A model generated the notes under the pieces. It did no database searches. It worked only from the letters and a program-made list of their open reading frames with translations, and was not told the DNA's origin. A stretch of 64,000 nt of DNA from Cypionkella psychrotolerans (lineage in GTDB: Bacteria; Pseudomonadota; Alphaproteobacteria; Rhodobacterales; Rhodobacteraceae), in the NCBI RefSeq assembly GCF_001294535.1, contig NZ_LGIC01000088.1:62001-126000 (forward strand), in the 5' to 3' direction. The translations under genes and the position numbers were made by a program. Shown one piece after another: positions 24,555-33,903 of this stretch (its first letter is position 1; each line of letters starts with the position of its first letter).

Positions 24555-25604
24555 TTAACCCTCGATCTGCACGGCAGCGCCTGCGGCCGCAGAGGCATAC
24601 ATCGCGGCGATTGCCTCGGTGACGCGGGCGCCATTTTCGCCGTTTGCCGGGTTGCCGACGGGTTGTCCGGCGCAGAGGGCGGCGAAATGCGTGACGGGGA
24701 GTGTGCCGTCATAATCGGCCTCTCCGGGGGCCATTGCGTAGGTTTCATTGCTGCCGTCAAGACGCGACAGTTCAAGCCGGGCGCGGCCGGATTCGCAATC
24801 AAACCAGATGACGCCTTCGGTGCCGTAAAGGCGGATGTCGGTGTGCATGCCGCGTTGTTTCGGCACGGTGGAGGAACCGGATAGGGCCACGGTCGCGCCA
24901 TTGGTGCAGCGTCCCACGGCGGCGTCGTAGTAATCGACCCCGGTTTTTGATTTGCCATCAAGGCAGTAGATGGATTGGAATTTCACATCGGCGACATGAC
25001 AGAGCCATGCCAGCGAATGGCTCATCTGGCCCCAAGCGTAACCGCCAGCTTTCGCCGGATCAGACCATGTCGAGGCCGGGGGACGGAACAGGTGGTTGGC
25101 GGTTTCCAGCATCGGCTCACCCGCCATCAGATCATCCAGCGCGCTGCCCATTTGGCAGACGGCGTGGCGGATCTGGCCGATTTTGCCGCTGCGCACCCAT
25201 GTGGCGGCTTGGGCGGTGAAGCTTGTGTAGTTGAGGCCGGTGGAGATCAGAACTTCTCGGTTGGCCGCAATTCCGGCGGCGGCTATGGCACGGCCATCGG
25301 CGGCGGATGTGGCCATCGGCTTTTCGACCAGAACATGCGCGCCAACTTGCAGAGCGGCGATGGCGGGGCGGGTGTGGGCGACGTGGGGGGTGGAGATGAT
25401 CACGCCGTCGAGGGCTTCGGCTTTGATCATTGCGGCCACATCGCTGTAGCGCGCGGTGATGCCGAATTGGTCGCCGACTTGTTGCAGGCGCGCTGGATCA
25501 AGATCACAAATGGCGATTTTGTCAACGTTGCCAGAGGCTTGCAGCGCAGGAATATGATTGAAGCAGGCCCACCAGCCGATGCCGACGACTCCGATTTTCG
25601 CCAT
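24555..25604 (-). CDS. Gfo/Idh/MocA family oxidoreductase
   Basis: A 349-residue NAD(P)-dependent sugar oxidoreductase. The N-terminal Rossmann fold begins MAKIGVVGIGWWACFNHIPAL, VLVEKPMA carries the conserved EKP lysine, and the C-terminal half is the substrate domain. Members oxidise sugars or inositols at a hydroxyl or at C1. I start at 25604 rather than six codons earlier because MAKIGVVG is the usual beginning. It could be the first dehydrogenase of the pathway, turning the sugar into its lactone, or it could work with the TIM-barrel protein in a side route. It is 1 base downstream of the regulator gene. Confidence 0.85.
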   Translation of the reverse strand: MAKIGVVGIGWWACFNHIPALQASGNVDKIAICDLDPARLQQVGDQFGITARYSDVAAMIKAEALDGVIISTPHVAHTRPAIAALQVGAHVLVEKPMATSAADGRAIAAAGIAANREVLISTGLNYTSFTAQAATWVRSGKIGQIRHAVCQMGSALDDLMAGEPMLETANHLFRPPASTWSDPAKAGGYAWGQMSHSLAWLCHVADVKFQSIYCLDGKSKTGVDYYDAAVGRCTNGATVALSGSSTVPKQRGMHTDIRLYGTEGVIWFDCESGRARLELSRLDGSNETYAMAPGEADYDGTLPVTHFAALCAGQPVGNPANGENGARVTEAIAAMYASAAAGAAVQIEG

Positions 25605-25605
25605 G

Positions 25606-26322
25606 TTAATCTTCCTGTGCAACGGTGGATTGGTAAACGTTCTGCATATGCGCCTCGGCTGCTGCTGCCGCCGCTGCCGGGTCGCGGGCTTTCAGGGCGT
25701 CCAGAAGGCGGCGGTGGTCTTGCAGCGATTGATCCAGAACGCCGGGGCGTTCCGAGGCGCGTTTGCGGAACTCTAGCCCAATGACGTTCAAGGTTTCGCC
25801 GATGCGTTTCAGGAAAGCGTTGCCGGAACCGATCCAGATGATTTCGTGGAACTCAAAGTCGGATTTACGGAAGGCCAGCGCATCGCCAATGGTGTCGTGT
25901 TGGGCGGTGAGGACGGCCTCAAGCCGGGCCAGATCGGCGTCTGTGATGTTGACGGCGGCGCGGCGGGCGACGTCGGATTCGATCAAGCTGCGGGCGTCGT
26001 AAAGCTCGCGGATGTTCATCTGTTCGAGCGACAGGTAGAACTGGATCGGGCCAAGCAGAGCATCGGGGCCAAGATCAGAGATATACGCACCGCCGCCTTG
26101 GCGCGATTTCACCACGCCCAACACCGCCAGCCCCCGCATCGCCTCGCGCACCGAGGGGCGCGAGACGTCCAGCGACAGCGCCAGATCACGCTCGGGCGGC
26201 AGGGCGTCTCCGGCTTTCAGCACGCCGGATTTTACCATGTCGAGGACGCGGCGGACCACCATTTCGGCGACGGATTCGCGCTGAATCGGGGTTTCAAATT
26301 CGATGCGGATCGGGTCGGTCAT
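25606..26322 (-). CDS. FadR-subfamily GntR transcriptional regulator
   Basis: A 238-residue regulator with a winged helix at about residues 15-75 ([22 protein letters not shown]) and an FCD ligand domain in the C-terminal half (FEFHEIIW). FCD domains bind carboxylic acids, often the sugar acid or the breakdown product of the pathway they control. It lies inside the operon, overlapping the permease gene by 4 bases. The palindrome AATTGG-N5-CCAATT at 33856-33872, in the divergent promoter region 7.5 kb upstream, fits the TTGGT/ACCAA style of FadR-type operators and is the best candidate target. It probably represses until a sugar acid accumulates. Confidence 0.88.
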   Translation of the reverse strand: MTDPIRIEFETPIQRESVAEMVVRRVLDMVKSGVLKAGDALPPERDLALSLDVSRPSVREAMRGLAVLGVVKSRQGGGAYISDLGPDALLGPIQFYLSLEQMNIRELYDARSLIESDVARRAAVNITDADLARLEAVLTAQHDTIGDALAFRKSDFEFHEIIWIGSGNAFLKRIGETLNVIGLEFRKRASERPGVLDQSLQDHRRLLDALKARDPAAAAAAAEAHMQNVYQSTVAQED

Positions 26323-27278
26323 GTTGCAACCTCGGGCTTGAGGGACCTAGGGGTAGGGAGTTTGATGCGCGGGATCACTACGGATGCGATCAACAATAGG
26401 CCAATCACCCCGGTTTGGATATGGCCGGTGATGCTGAGCAGCGCCATGCCATTGCGCAGGTTTAGCACGATCAGGATTGAGAGCAGGGTGCCGATCAAGG
26501 TGCCTTTGCCGCCGAAGATGCTGACGCCGCCCAAGAGGACGATGGTGATCACGTCAAGCTCAAAGCCGGAAGCGACATCGCCGCGCACGGCCCCTACGCG
26601 GGCGGCATAGAGCAGGCCTGCGAAAGCGGCGGCGGTGCCGGACATGGTGAAGATGATGATCTTGTGGCGGGCGGTGTCGATGCCTGCAAAGTCGGCGACG
26701 TCACGGTTTGAGCCGATGACATAGGTTTTGCGCCCGAAACCGGAGCGTTCGAGCAGGATATAGAGCAGGACGAACAGCACGATGAAGGCGATCAGGGCGA
26801 AGGGCACCGGGCCGATCAAGCCCTTTTGGCCCAAGGCTGCGAACCAATCGGGGAAACTGCCGATGCCGCGATCTTCCAGCATGACGCGGGCGAGGCCGCG
26901 AAAGCCGATCAGGGTGGCGAGGGTGACGACAAGGCTGGGCAGGCCCAAATGGGCGACAAACCAACCGTTGAACAGGCCGCCTGCAACGCCGATGCAGAGG
27001 CAGATCAGGATCACCAGCGGCGCGGGGACGCCCATTTGGTAAAGATAGCCGAAGGTGCAGGCGGAAAGCCCCATCATCGAGCCAACCGAGAGGTCAATCT
27101 CGGCGTTAATGATCACGAAGGTCATCACGAGGGCGAGGATGATTTTTTCAATCGACAGTTGGAACAGGTTGATTTGGTTTGATATGCCAAGGAAATCCGG
27201 GGCAGCGATGGCGTTGAAGGTGAAGATCGCCACGAGGCATGCGAACAGGAAGCCTTCCCAGCTGAACAGACGGCTCAT
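26319..27278 (-). CDS. Sugar ABC transporter permease (RbsC/RhaQ-like)
   Basis: A 319-residue permease of the carbohydrate uptake 2 (ribose/rhamnose) family with about eight to ten hydrophobic helices. Family segments include [15 protein letters not shown] and a [18 protein letters not shown] block near the end. It pairs with the second permease to form the membrane channel for a monosaccharide. The start at 27278 ([10 protein letters not shown]) is chosen because the upstream open frame lies in the other permease gene. It overlaps both neighbours by 4 bases. Confidence 0.88.
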   Translation of the reverse strand: MSRLFSWEGFLFACLVAIFTFNAIAAPDFLGISNQINLFQLSIEKIILALVMTFVIINAEIDLSVGSMMGLSACTFGYLYQMGVPAPLVILICLCIGVAGGLFNGWFVAHLGLPSLVVTLATLIGFRGLARVMLEDRGIGSFPDWFAALGQKGLIGPVPFALIAFIVLFVLLYILLERSGFGRKTYVIGSNRDVADFAGIDTARHKIIIFTMSGTAAAFAGLLYAARVGAVRGDVASGFELDVITIVLLGGVSIFGGKGTLIGTLLSILIVLNLRNGMALLSITGHIQTGVIGLLLIASVVIPRIKLPTPRSLKPEVAT

Positions 27279-28291
27279 TTTGCAGTCTCCTTGGATTTTT
27301 TGGCGCGGAGTTTGGCGAGGCGGCGCGACAGGATGGTGTCGGTGGCGACGGCGAGCAGGATGAGCGCGCCAAGCACCGCTTCGCGCCAGAACTCGCTGAC
27401 CACGGCCCAACGAACGAGGGAGGTTTCCAACAGATCGACGAGGATTGCGCCGAGGAACGCGCCGATCACCGAACCCGATCCGCCGAAGATATTGACGCCG
27501 CCGACGACCGATGAGGCGACGGATTTCAGCTCAAACCCCAGCCCCGCGACCACGGTGATATTGCCGAAACGGGCGAGGAACATGAAGCCCGCAAGGCCCG
27601 CCATCAGGCCGGAAAGGGCGAAGGCGGCGAAAACCACGCGCTTGGCGTCGATGCCGGCCATGTCGGCTGCTTCGGGGTTGGAGCCGACCGCGAATAACGC
27701 GCGGGCGGGCCGCAGGCGGGTCAGGCAGAGGTGGACGAGGATCACCACGACGAGGCTCGCGGTGAAGCCGGCGCGGAATTCCAGACTGCCGATCGAGAAC
27801 ACCGGCAGGTTGGGGAAATCGGTCAGCCATGCGGGTAGGCTGTCGGACGTGATGGATTTGGCGTTGGAATATTCGACGAGAAACGAGCGAAACAGCGCCA
27901 TGGTGGCGAGGGTGACGATGATCGAGGGCACGCGGGCGTAGGCCACGAGCAGGCCGTTGACGATGCCAAAGCTGGTGCCGACGAGGGCGGCGTAGAGCAG
28001 CAAAAGCAAGGGGTTAAGCTCGGGGTGGTTGGTGATGATGGACCCGGTGGCGAAGGCAGTAAAGCCCACAACAGAGCCGACAGAGAGGTCGATATTGCGG
28101 GTCAGGATCACCAAGGTTTGCCCAGTGGCGATCAGCGCCATGATCGCCACCGACGACGAAATTCGGTTGAACAGACGGCCGTTCAGGTAGCCTTCGATCT
28201 GGGAGGCGAAGAACAAAATGACGATGGCAAGCACCGCGAGCAGCGCAAGGATGCGCAAAGCGGCGGGGGAGAGGCGGGAAAGCAGAGCCAT
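27275..28291 (-). CDS. Sugar ABC transporter permease (RbsC/RhaP-like)
   Basis: A 338-residue permease of the same family as its downstream neighbour, with [14 protein letters not shown], a [20 protein letters not shown] block and a short Lys/Arg-rich cytoplasmic tail. Two different permeases rather than a homodimer is the arrangement known for rhamnose (RhaPQ) and autoinducer-2 (LsrCD) importers. It overlaps the ATPase gene by one base and the next permease by 4. Confidence 0.88.
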   Translation of the reverse strand: MALLSRLSPAALRILALLAVLAIVILFFASQIEGYLNGRLFNRISSSVAIMALIATGQTLVILTRNIDLSVGSVVGFTAFATGSIITNHPELNPLLLLLYAALVGTSFGIVNGLLVAYARVPSIIVTLATMALFRSFLVEYSNAKSITSDSLPAWLTDFPNLPVFSIGSLEFRAGFTASLVVVILVHLCLTRLRPARALFAVGSNPEAADMAGIDAKRVVFAAFALSGLMAGLAGFMFLARFGNITVVAGLGFELKSVASSVVGGVNIFGGSGSVIGAFLGAILVDLLETSLVRWAVVSEFWREAVLGALILLAVATDTILSRRLAKLRAKKSKETAK

Positions 28292-29790
28292 CAGGCGGCG
28301 TCCTTTTGTCCGGTGGCAAGTGCCATGATGGATTCCTGGCTGGCGTCGTCGTGGTTAAGGATCGCCATCTGACGACCCTCGCGCATCACCAGAATACGGT
28401 CGCCGAGGGCGAGGACTTCAGGCAAATCCGAGGAAATCACCAAGGCGGTGCCGCCTGCTGCAGTGAAGGCGCGGATCAGGGCGTGGACCTCGGCTTTGGC
28501 ACCGACGTCGATGCCACGGGTGGGTTCATCGACGATTAGCAGGTCGGGCTCCATGTTCAGCCATTTCGCCAGCATCACCTTTTGCTGGTTGCCTCCCGAG
28601 AGATTGCCTACGGCGATATCGGTGTTCGGCGTACGAATGTTCAGTTTTTGCTTGTAGTCCCAAGCGGTTGCGATCTCGGCATGGGTGTTGATCAGACCCA
28701 TGGGAGTCAGGTATTTCTGCAAGGTCGCAAGGCTGATGTTCCAGCGGATCGGCAGCGCCATCGCCAGACCCAGCTTGCGGCGATCTTCGGACACATAAGC
28801 GATGCCTGCGTCAATCGCCTGCCGCGACGAGGTGACTTTCAAAGGCGCGCCTTTGTAGGTGACCGTCTCCGCGCTGGTTTTGAGCATCCCGAACAGGGCC
28901 AAGGCCACATCGGTGCGACGTGCACCGATCAGGCCCGCCATCGCGAGGATTTCACCGCGTTTTATGTCGAAAGAGATGTCGTGAAACACACTATCGACGC
29001 TAAGGCCCTGCACAGACAGCAAAGTTTCCGATGTGGCGGTCGAGGGCATCTTGGTGAAATAATTGCCAACCTCACGTCCGACCATCTCGGCGATGAGGGT
29101 TTGCGGATCGGTGTCGGCGATCCGTTTGGTCGAGATATGCTTGCCATCGCGGATCACCGAAACCCGGTCCGCAAGCTGAAAAACCTCCTCCAATCGGTGC
29201 GAGATATAGACGATGGACACGCCATCATCGGCCAAAGCGCGGGCGATGCGGCGCAACTCCTGCGCTTCATGCGCCGAAAGGCTGGCGGTGGGCTCGTCCA
29301 TGATCAGCACGCGCACGTCTTGGCTGAGGGCGCGGGCGATTTCCACGGCCTGCTGTTCGGCGAGCGACAGGCCCGAGGCGATGCGATCCACATCCAGCGT
29401 CATGCCGATACGGGCAATGAGTTCACGCGCGGCGCGGCGCATGGCGGGGCGGTTGAGGAACAGACCGGAAGTGGCTGAAATGAATATGTTTTCGGTGACA
29501 TCCAGATCGGGAAACACCATCGGTTCTTGGTAAATTGCAGCAATTCCCCGCAACCGGGCGGCTTTCGATCCGTTCAGCACGACGGGGGCACCGTCAACCT
29601 CCAGCGCGCCCGAGGAGGGTTGGTGAATGCCGGTCATGATTTTGATCATGGTAGATTTGCCCGCACCATTCTCGCCGACGATGGCGTGAACCTCGCCGGG
29701 AAAAAGTTCCAGCGTCATGTCGGTCAAGGCGGCGGTCATCCCGAAATTCTTCGAGACTCCGCGCAGCGCGATCGTGGGGGCTAAGGTCAT
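28291..29790 (-). CDS. Sugar ABC transporter ATPase with two nucleotide-binding domains (RhaT/RbsA-like)
   Basis: A 499-residue tandem ATPase. Domain 1 has GENGAGKST, the signature LSLAEQQAVEIARAL and Walker B LIMDEPTASLS. Domain 2 has LSGGNQQKVMLAKWL and LLIVDEPTRGIDVG, but its P-loop is degenerate (GLIGARRTD), as is usual for this family. It powers the two permeases above. A hairpin separates it from the binding-protein gene upstream. Confidence 0.9.
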   Translation of the reverse strand: MTLAPTIALRGVSKNFGMTAALTDMTLELFPGEVHAIVGENGAGKSTMIKIMTGIHQPSSGALEVDGAPVVLNGSKAARLRGIAAIYQEPMVFPDLDVTENIFISATSGLFLNRPAMRRAARELIARIGMTLDVDRIASGLSLAEQQAVEIARALSQDVRVLIMDEPTASLSAHEAQELRRIARALADDGVSIVYISHRLEEVFQLADRVSVIRDGKHISTKRIADTDPQTLIAEMVGREVGNYFTKMPSTATSETLLSVQGLSVDSVFHDISFDIKRGEILAMAGLIGARRTDVALALFGMLKTSAETVTYKGAPLKVTSSRQAIDAGIAYVSEDRRKLGLAMALPIRWNISLATLQKYLTPMGLINTHAEIATAWDYKQKLNIRTPNTDIAVGNLSGGNQQKVMLAKWLNMEPDLLIVDEPTRGIDVGAKAEVHALIRAFTAAGGTALVISSDLPEVLALGDRILVMREGRQMAILNHDDASQESIMALATGQKDAA

Positions 29791-29812
29791 AGGGTCAATC
29801 CGTCGAGAGGGA

Positions 29813-29837
29813 CGCGGCCGAATCTACTCCGGCCGCG
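29813..29837 (-). terminator. Intercistronic hairpin after the sugar-binding-protein gene
   Basis: An 8-bp perfect stem (29813-29820 with 29830-29837, CGCGGCCG/CGGCCGCG) and a 9-base loop, placed 11 bases after the binding-protein stop on the minus strand. Such hairpins usually stabilise the binding-protein message relative to the rest of the operon. Confidence 0.6.
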
Positions 29838-29847
29838 CGAAAAATCC

Positions 29848-30888
29848 TTACTTTGCAGCGGCTTCGACGTTGTCTTTGTTATAGACGGTGAATGGCCCCA
29901 TCAGGATGCGCTTGGCGCCTTCACGGCCCGGATCGGCCTCAATGGTGTAATCACCCATGCGGCCCGCGGTAAAGGTCTCGCCGATGTCACCCTTGAGCTG
30001 GCCCGTGGCCAGACCGTAAGCGGTAAAATAGGTGAGGTAGCCCAGATCACGGAAATCCCACAAAGCGAATTCCGGGGCACAACCGTTCATCGTGTAGCTG
30101 ACCATTTCAGACGGAAGGCCGAGACCCGACACTTTAACTTTGTCGCACAAACCCTCATCCTGCATAGCTTTTGCCGAAGCTTGGATGCCCACGGTGGTTG
30201 GCGACATGATCAGGCCAAGGTCAGGATATTTATCGACCAAAGCCAGCGCGCGGTTGTAGGACACTTCGGCTTGGTCATCGCCATAGACCACGTCGACCAG
30301 TTCGATGTCTTTATACTTCGGATCGGCGGCGAGGGCGGCCTTCATCGACTCGATCCAAGCGTTCTGGTTCGAGGCATCTGGGGTCGCCGACAGCACGGCC
30401 ATTTGACCTTTGCCGCCAAGGATGTTCAGCGCCATATCGGCCATCACGGTGCCGATCGAGCCGAAATCGACCTGTGCGACGAACACGCTTTCGCCTTTGC
30501 CGCCGGGGATCGGGCTGTCCCATGTCACGACTTTGGTGCCAGCGGCTTGGGCGGCTTCTGCCGAGGGCACGATCTGGTCGCCCGCGTTGTTCGACAGCAT
30601 CACCGCGCCCTGTTTTTGGGTGCCGGCGGTGGTCATGATCTCAATTTGGCCAGCGGTGGAATTTTCCGGCGTAGGGCCGGTGAATTCCAGTTTGCCGGGG
30701 TTGGCGAGTTCTTTGTGGGCTTCCTGCGCGCCCTCATTGGCCTGATCGAACACCAGAATACCAAGGAATTTCGGCAGCAGAACCATGTTGGTTTCTTTGC
30801 CGGGCTCTAGTTTGATGGTGTCGGCATAGGCGAAATTCGCGGTTGTCAGCATCAGGGCTGCGGCTGCGCCGAGTAGAACGTGTTTCAT
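29848..30888 (-). CDS. Sugar ABC transporter substrate-binding protein (RhaS-like)
   Basis: A 346-residue periplasmic binding protein of the ribose/rhamnose type. The signal peptide [20 protein letters not shown] is cleaved near YA-DT. The mature part has the two-lobe pattern of this family ([36 protein letters not shown]). Similarity in style to RhaS and LsrB suggests a 6-deoxyhexose ligand, which fits rhaM in the operon. The start at 30888 gives a proper signal peptide. The 66-base gap upstream holds a small hairpin (30911-30916 with 30922-30927) and could carry a secondary promoter. Confidence 0.88.
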   Translation of the reverse strand: MKHVLLGAAAALMLTTANFAYADTIKLEPGKETNMVLLPKFLGILVFDQANEGAQEAHKELANPGKLEFTGPTPENSTAGQIEIMTTAGTQKQGAVMLSNNAGDQIVPSAEAAQAAGTKVVTWDSPIPGGKGESVFVAQVDFGSIGTVMADMALNILGGKGQMAVLSATPDASNQNAWIESMKAALAADPKYKDIELVDVVYGDDQAEVSYNRALALVDKYPDLGLIMSPTTVGIQASAKAMQDEGLCDKVKVSGLGLPSEMVSYTMNGCAPEFALWDFRDLGYLTYFTAYGLATGQLKGDIGETFTAGRMGDYTIEADPGREGAKRILMGPFTVYNKDNVEAAAK

Positions 30889-30954
30889 TGTAATCCTCCC
30901 AGATTTGGCTGGCACGAACCCCGTGCCGGGTTATTTCCCTTGGTCGCCCGTGGG

Positions 30955-31908
30955 TTAGTGTGGAACAGGTTTGCGCGGGCCTTGGCCTGCAAGCGCGCGG
31001 GTGATGTCTTGGGCCACCAGATATTGCAGCTGATGGATCGCGGCTTCGGAATACCAAGCGGCGTGCGGGGTCAGCAGCAAGTTCGGGGCTGTGCGGAGCG
31101 GGCTGTCGGCCTGCAAAGGTTCCACATGGAACACATCGAGGGCGGCGGCGGCGATGGTGCCAGCGGTGAGGGCTGCGGCCAGATCGGATTCGTTGATCAA
31201 CTGACCTCGGGCAGAATTTACCAGCATCGCATGCGGCTGCATGGTTTTCAGGCGGGTGGCGTTGAAATATTCGGTGGTTTCCGCCGTCGCCGGGGCGTGC
31301 AGGCTGATGATATCGGCCTCGCGCAGCAGGGCGTCGGGAGTGACTTTACGGACGCCCATTTCCGCCGCTTGTGCCTCGGTCAGACCGGGATCGGCGGCGA
31401 GAAATTGAAAGCCGAAGCCCTTCAGGCGGGCATGTACGGCGCGGCCGATGTTGCCAAGGCCAAAGAATCCGAAGTTGGTTTTATTGAAGGGTTTCATTGG
31501 CTTGGCGATTTTCACTGCTGCCCATTCGCCTCGGCGCACCGAATTGTCCATCGCCACCAGTTTGCGCAGCAAGGTCAATGCGGCGGCGGCGGTGTGGTCG
31601 GCGACCTCATCAGCGCAATAGTCGGGGACATAGCCGACGCGCAGCCCGTGTTTGGCGCAGGCGGCGAGGTCGATGTTGTTATAGCCAACGCCGTAGCGGA
31701 TCACGGTGGCACCCGGTTTGACGGCGGCGGCGGCTTCGGGGCCGAAGCTGGCGAATTGCACCACAGCGACATCGGCTCCGGCAACGGCTGCAGCGACTTC
31801 CTCGGCGGATTTGCATTGATGTGCTGCGAAATCGGCTCCGGCCGCGCGGGCCGCGGCGGATTCTTGATCCAACGCGGGGAAGGTGTAGTCGGTGACGACG
31901 ACTTTCAT
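30955..31908 (-). CDS. D-2-hydroxyacid dehydrogenase (C-terminal-binding-protein type)
   Basis: A 317-residue NAD-dependent dehydrogenase of the D-isomer-specific family. The Rossmann motif is FGLGNIGRAVHARLKGFG near residue 150; VNSARGQL holds the substrate Arg and TPHAAWYSE the catalytic His, with the Glu in between (FHVEP). Members reduce 2-oxoacids such as hydroxypyruvate or oxidise D-2-hydroxyacids. I start at 31908 (MKVVVTDYTFP), the normal N-terminus, 4 bases inside the upstream gene. In this operon it may process a 2-oxoacid or lactate-like end product, but standard L-fucose or L-rhamnose routes do not need it. Confidence 0.85.
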   Translation of the reverse strand: MKVVVTDYTFPALDQESAAARAAGADFAAHQCKSAEEVAAAVAGADVAVVQFASFGPEAAAAVKPGATVIRYGVGYNNIDLAACAKHGLRVGYVPDYCADEVADHTAAAALTLLRKLVAMDNSVRRGEWAAVKIAKPMKPFNKTNFGFFGLGNIGRAVHARLKGFGFQFLAADPGLTEAQAAEMGVRKVTPDALLREADIISLHAPATAETTEYFNATRLKTMQPHAMLVNSARGQLINESDLAAALTAGTIAAAALDVFHVEPLQADSPLRTAPNLLLTPHAAWYSEAAIHQLQYLVAQDITRALAGQGPRKPVPH

Positions 31909-32669
31909 GGGTGAACCTTTAGGTAGTCGTGAATGATCTCGCCGGGGACGAGGGTGAAATCGGCGCGCCAGTAGAAGCCTTGCAAGGGTTCCAGCACGGG
32001 CAGGCGGAAGATCGGCATCTGTGCATTGGCGCGCAGTTCCACCGTGCAGGGGCCTTCCCAACATTCATGCACCACCACATCCGACAGCTTACGCGAGGTG
32101 AGTTGGCGGATCGCCGGGGTGCCGTCGATGTGGTCGATGGCTTTCAGGTTCAGGTTGGTGGCAAAGTCGAAATAGGGCTTCAGGCGGGCCGGGTCGCAGG
32201 GGCGTTGTTTGTAGGGCAAGGTGGTGGTCAGCACGTCAATGCCGTTGCGTTCAACGGTGCCGACGAACAGATCGCCGCGCGCCTCAAGCGTTGGTTTGCC
32301 TAGCTTTTTCGGCTGACCATGGATTTCGCGACCATGGGTGACACCGACATCCGAGGACAGCACCAGATAGGGCGAATAGGCGCCTTGCCGATCTTCAAAA
32401 GACGCGCCGAACATCACATTGGCCTCGGCATAGGGGCCAAGCCAATCGGTGTCGTTCATCTTGTAGATGTGGCAGCAGGCGATATCGCCTTCCGGGCGCA
32501 GGGGCGGCGGCAGCAGGAAGGCCATCGCCGCCGGGTCTGTGCGCCAATACACCGTCAGGATTTCGGCATTGCGAAACCGAAACGGAAACGGCGGGATCAT
32601 CGGCGCATCCCACGGGGTGGAGAAGCCGCCTTTGCGGATATCGTCCTCGGTGGGAGGCGCTAAAGTCAT
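31905..32669 (-). CDS. Acetoacetate decarboxylase-family protein
   Basis: A 254-residue protein of the ADC fold. EIHGQPKKLGKP resembles the active-site segment of acetoacetate decarboxylase, where a lysine forms a Schiff base with the substrate. ADC-fold relatives include decarboxylases, aldolase-dehydratases and lactonase-like enzymes on sugar acids. Its neighbours (dehydratase, hydroxyacid dehydrogenase) are tied to it by 4-base overlaps on both sides, so it very probably acts on a pathway intermediate. Simple acetoacetate decarboxylation is unlikely here. The true reaction may be new. Confidence 0.82.
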   Translation of the reverse strand: MTLAPPTEDDIRKGGFSTPWDAPMIPPFPFRFRNAEILTVYWRTDPAAMAFLLPPPLRPEGDIACCHIYKMNDTDWLGPYAEANVMFGASFEDRQGAYSPYLVLSSDVGVTHGREIHGQPKKLGKPTLEARGDLFVGTVERNGIDVLTTTLPYKQRPCDPARLKPYFDFATNLNLKAIDHIDGTPAIRQLTSRKLSDVVVHECWEGPCTVELRANAQMPIFRLPVLEPLQGFYWRADFTLVPGEIIHDYLKVHP

Positions 32670-33793
32670 TGCATCGCAATCCGGCGCACAACGTCTTCTT
32701 GCACCTCTATGCCAAGACCGGGGGCGTGGATTGGATAGGCCCAGCCGTCTTTATGCCAGATTTTCTCGGCCAGTAACTCGTCCTGCACGATCACCGGGAA
32801 GGGTTTGAATTCAAAGAGTTCGGTGTTGGGGGAAGCCAAGGAAAGATGCAAGGACGCCGCCGTTGTGATACCCGTAGACCAAGCGTGCGCGTTCACTTTC
32901 TTGCCGTATTGCATCGCCAAAGCATCGACGCGGCGGAAGCCGGTGATGCCTTCGACGCGGGCGGGGTCGACGCCGTAGACGTCGACAGCTTGGACAAATT
33001 CCATCTGGCGGCGATAGCCTGCTTCGGTGAATTCGCGCTCGCCTGAGGCCAAGCGGACCTTGGTATTGGCACGGAGCTTGCGGTAGCCCGCGTCATCGGT
33101 GACATAGAGCGGCTCTTCGTACCAGCCGATGCCGAGATCATGCATCCGGTTGGCGACCGAAATCGCGGTATCGACATCCCAACGCACGCCGTTGCCGATA
33201 TCGACCAGAATTCCCGCATCGGGGCCGAGCGCAGAGCGCAGGGCGCGGATGAAGGAGACATCCACATCCGGGTCGCCGCCGATATTGCTTTCGCCCTTTT
33301 TGGCAAAGCCCAGTTTGGTGGAGCGGAAGCCGTTGGCGAAAAAGCCTTCGACATCGGCGACGCAGGCGGCCTCGCCCTTCTTGTTGACATGGCTGGAGGC
33401 ATTGGCGAGCAAACGGTCATGCTTCAACCCGCCGAACAGCTCATAGAGCGGTTTGCCTTCGATCTTGCCCTTGATATCCCACAAAGCCATATCGACGCCC
33501 GAGATCGCCAAGGATGCCACGCCACCCTCGCCATACCACCAGACATGGCGGCGCATCTTCACCCAAAGTGTTTCAATATCAACCGCTTCGCCCAGCAGGA
33601 TCGGCGTTAACCCTTCGCGGATCACCAAAGCCGTGGCCTTGCACGCCTCGGGCCACATCGCGATGCTTTCACCCCAGCCGACCACGCCGTCATCGGTTTC
33701 AACCCGCACCAAAACCGTCCGCCGAATGGTGCCGAAATCATTCGGATCGGGGTATTCAATCGGGATCGGCTCGATCCGCGCTATTTTCGTCAT
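32666..33793 (-). CDS. Mandelate racemase/muconate lactonizing enzyme family sugar-acid dehydratase
   Basis: A 375-residue enolase-superfamily enzyme. The catalytic barrel shows STKLGFAKKG (base Lys region), VDIGNGVRWD, YEEPL and SGERE (three metal ligands) and NAHAWSTG, where the His suits the mandelate-racemase subgroup. This subgroup contains L-fuconate, L-rhamnonate and galactonate dehydratases, which make 2-keto-3-deoxy sugar acids. It is the first gene of the minus-strand operon, divergent from two SDRs, an FAH hydrolase and a lactonase that fit the following steps. A fuconate or rhamnonate dehydratase role is the best guess; sequence reading cannot choose between them. Confidence 0.87.
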   Translation of the reverse strand: MTKIARIEPIPIEYPDPNDFGTIRRTVLVRVETDDGVVGWGESIAMWPEACKATALVIREGLTPILLGEAVDIETLWVKMRRHVWWYGEGGVASLAISGVDMALWDIKGKIEGKPLYELFGGLKHDRLLANASSHVNKKGEAACVADVEGFFANGFRSTKLGFAKKGESNIGGDPDVDVSFIRALRSALGPDAGILVDIGNGVRWDVDTAISVANRMHDLGIGWYEEPLYVTDDAGYRKLRANTKVRLASGEREFTEAGYRRQMEFVQAVDVYGVDPARVEGITGFRRVDALAMQYGKKVNAHAWSTGITTAASLHLSLASPNTELFEFKPFPVIVQDELLAEKIWHKDGWAYPIHAPGLGIEVQEDVVRRIAMQ

Positions 33794-33855
33794 ATTCCCC
33801 CCTCACCGCGTTTGGCTTTATCTTTGACTTGGTCGCCATATCGCGATACTTCGAT

Positions 33856-33872
33856 AATTGGTAAGGCCAATT
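33856..33872. promoter_or_regulatory. Candidate GntR/FadR-type operator in divergent sugar promoter
   Basis: The perfect inverted repeat AATTGG-TAAGG-CCAATT lies in the 110-base region between the dehydratase gene (minus) and the first SDR gene (plus), 31 bases before the latter. Its TTGGT half resembles operators of FadR-type regulators, and one such regulator is encoded in the minus operon. One site could control both operons. Confidence 0.55.
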
Positions 33873-33903
33873 AACAACGCTTAGCAATCTGAGGTCAAGA
33901 AAA

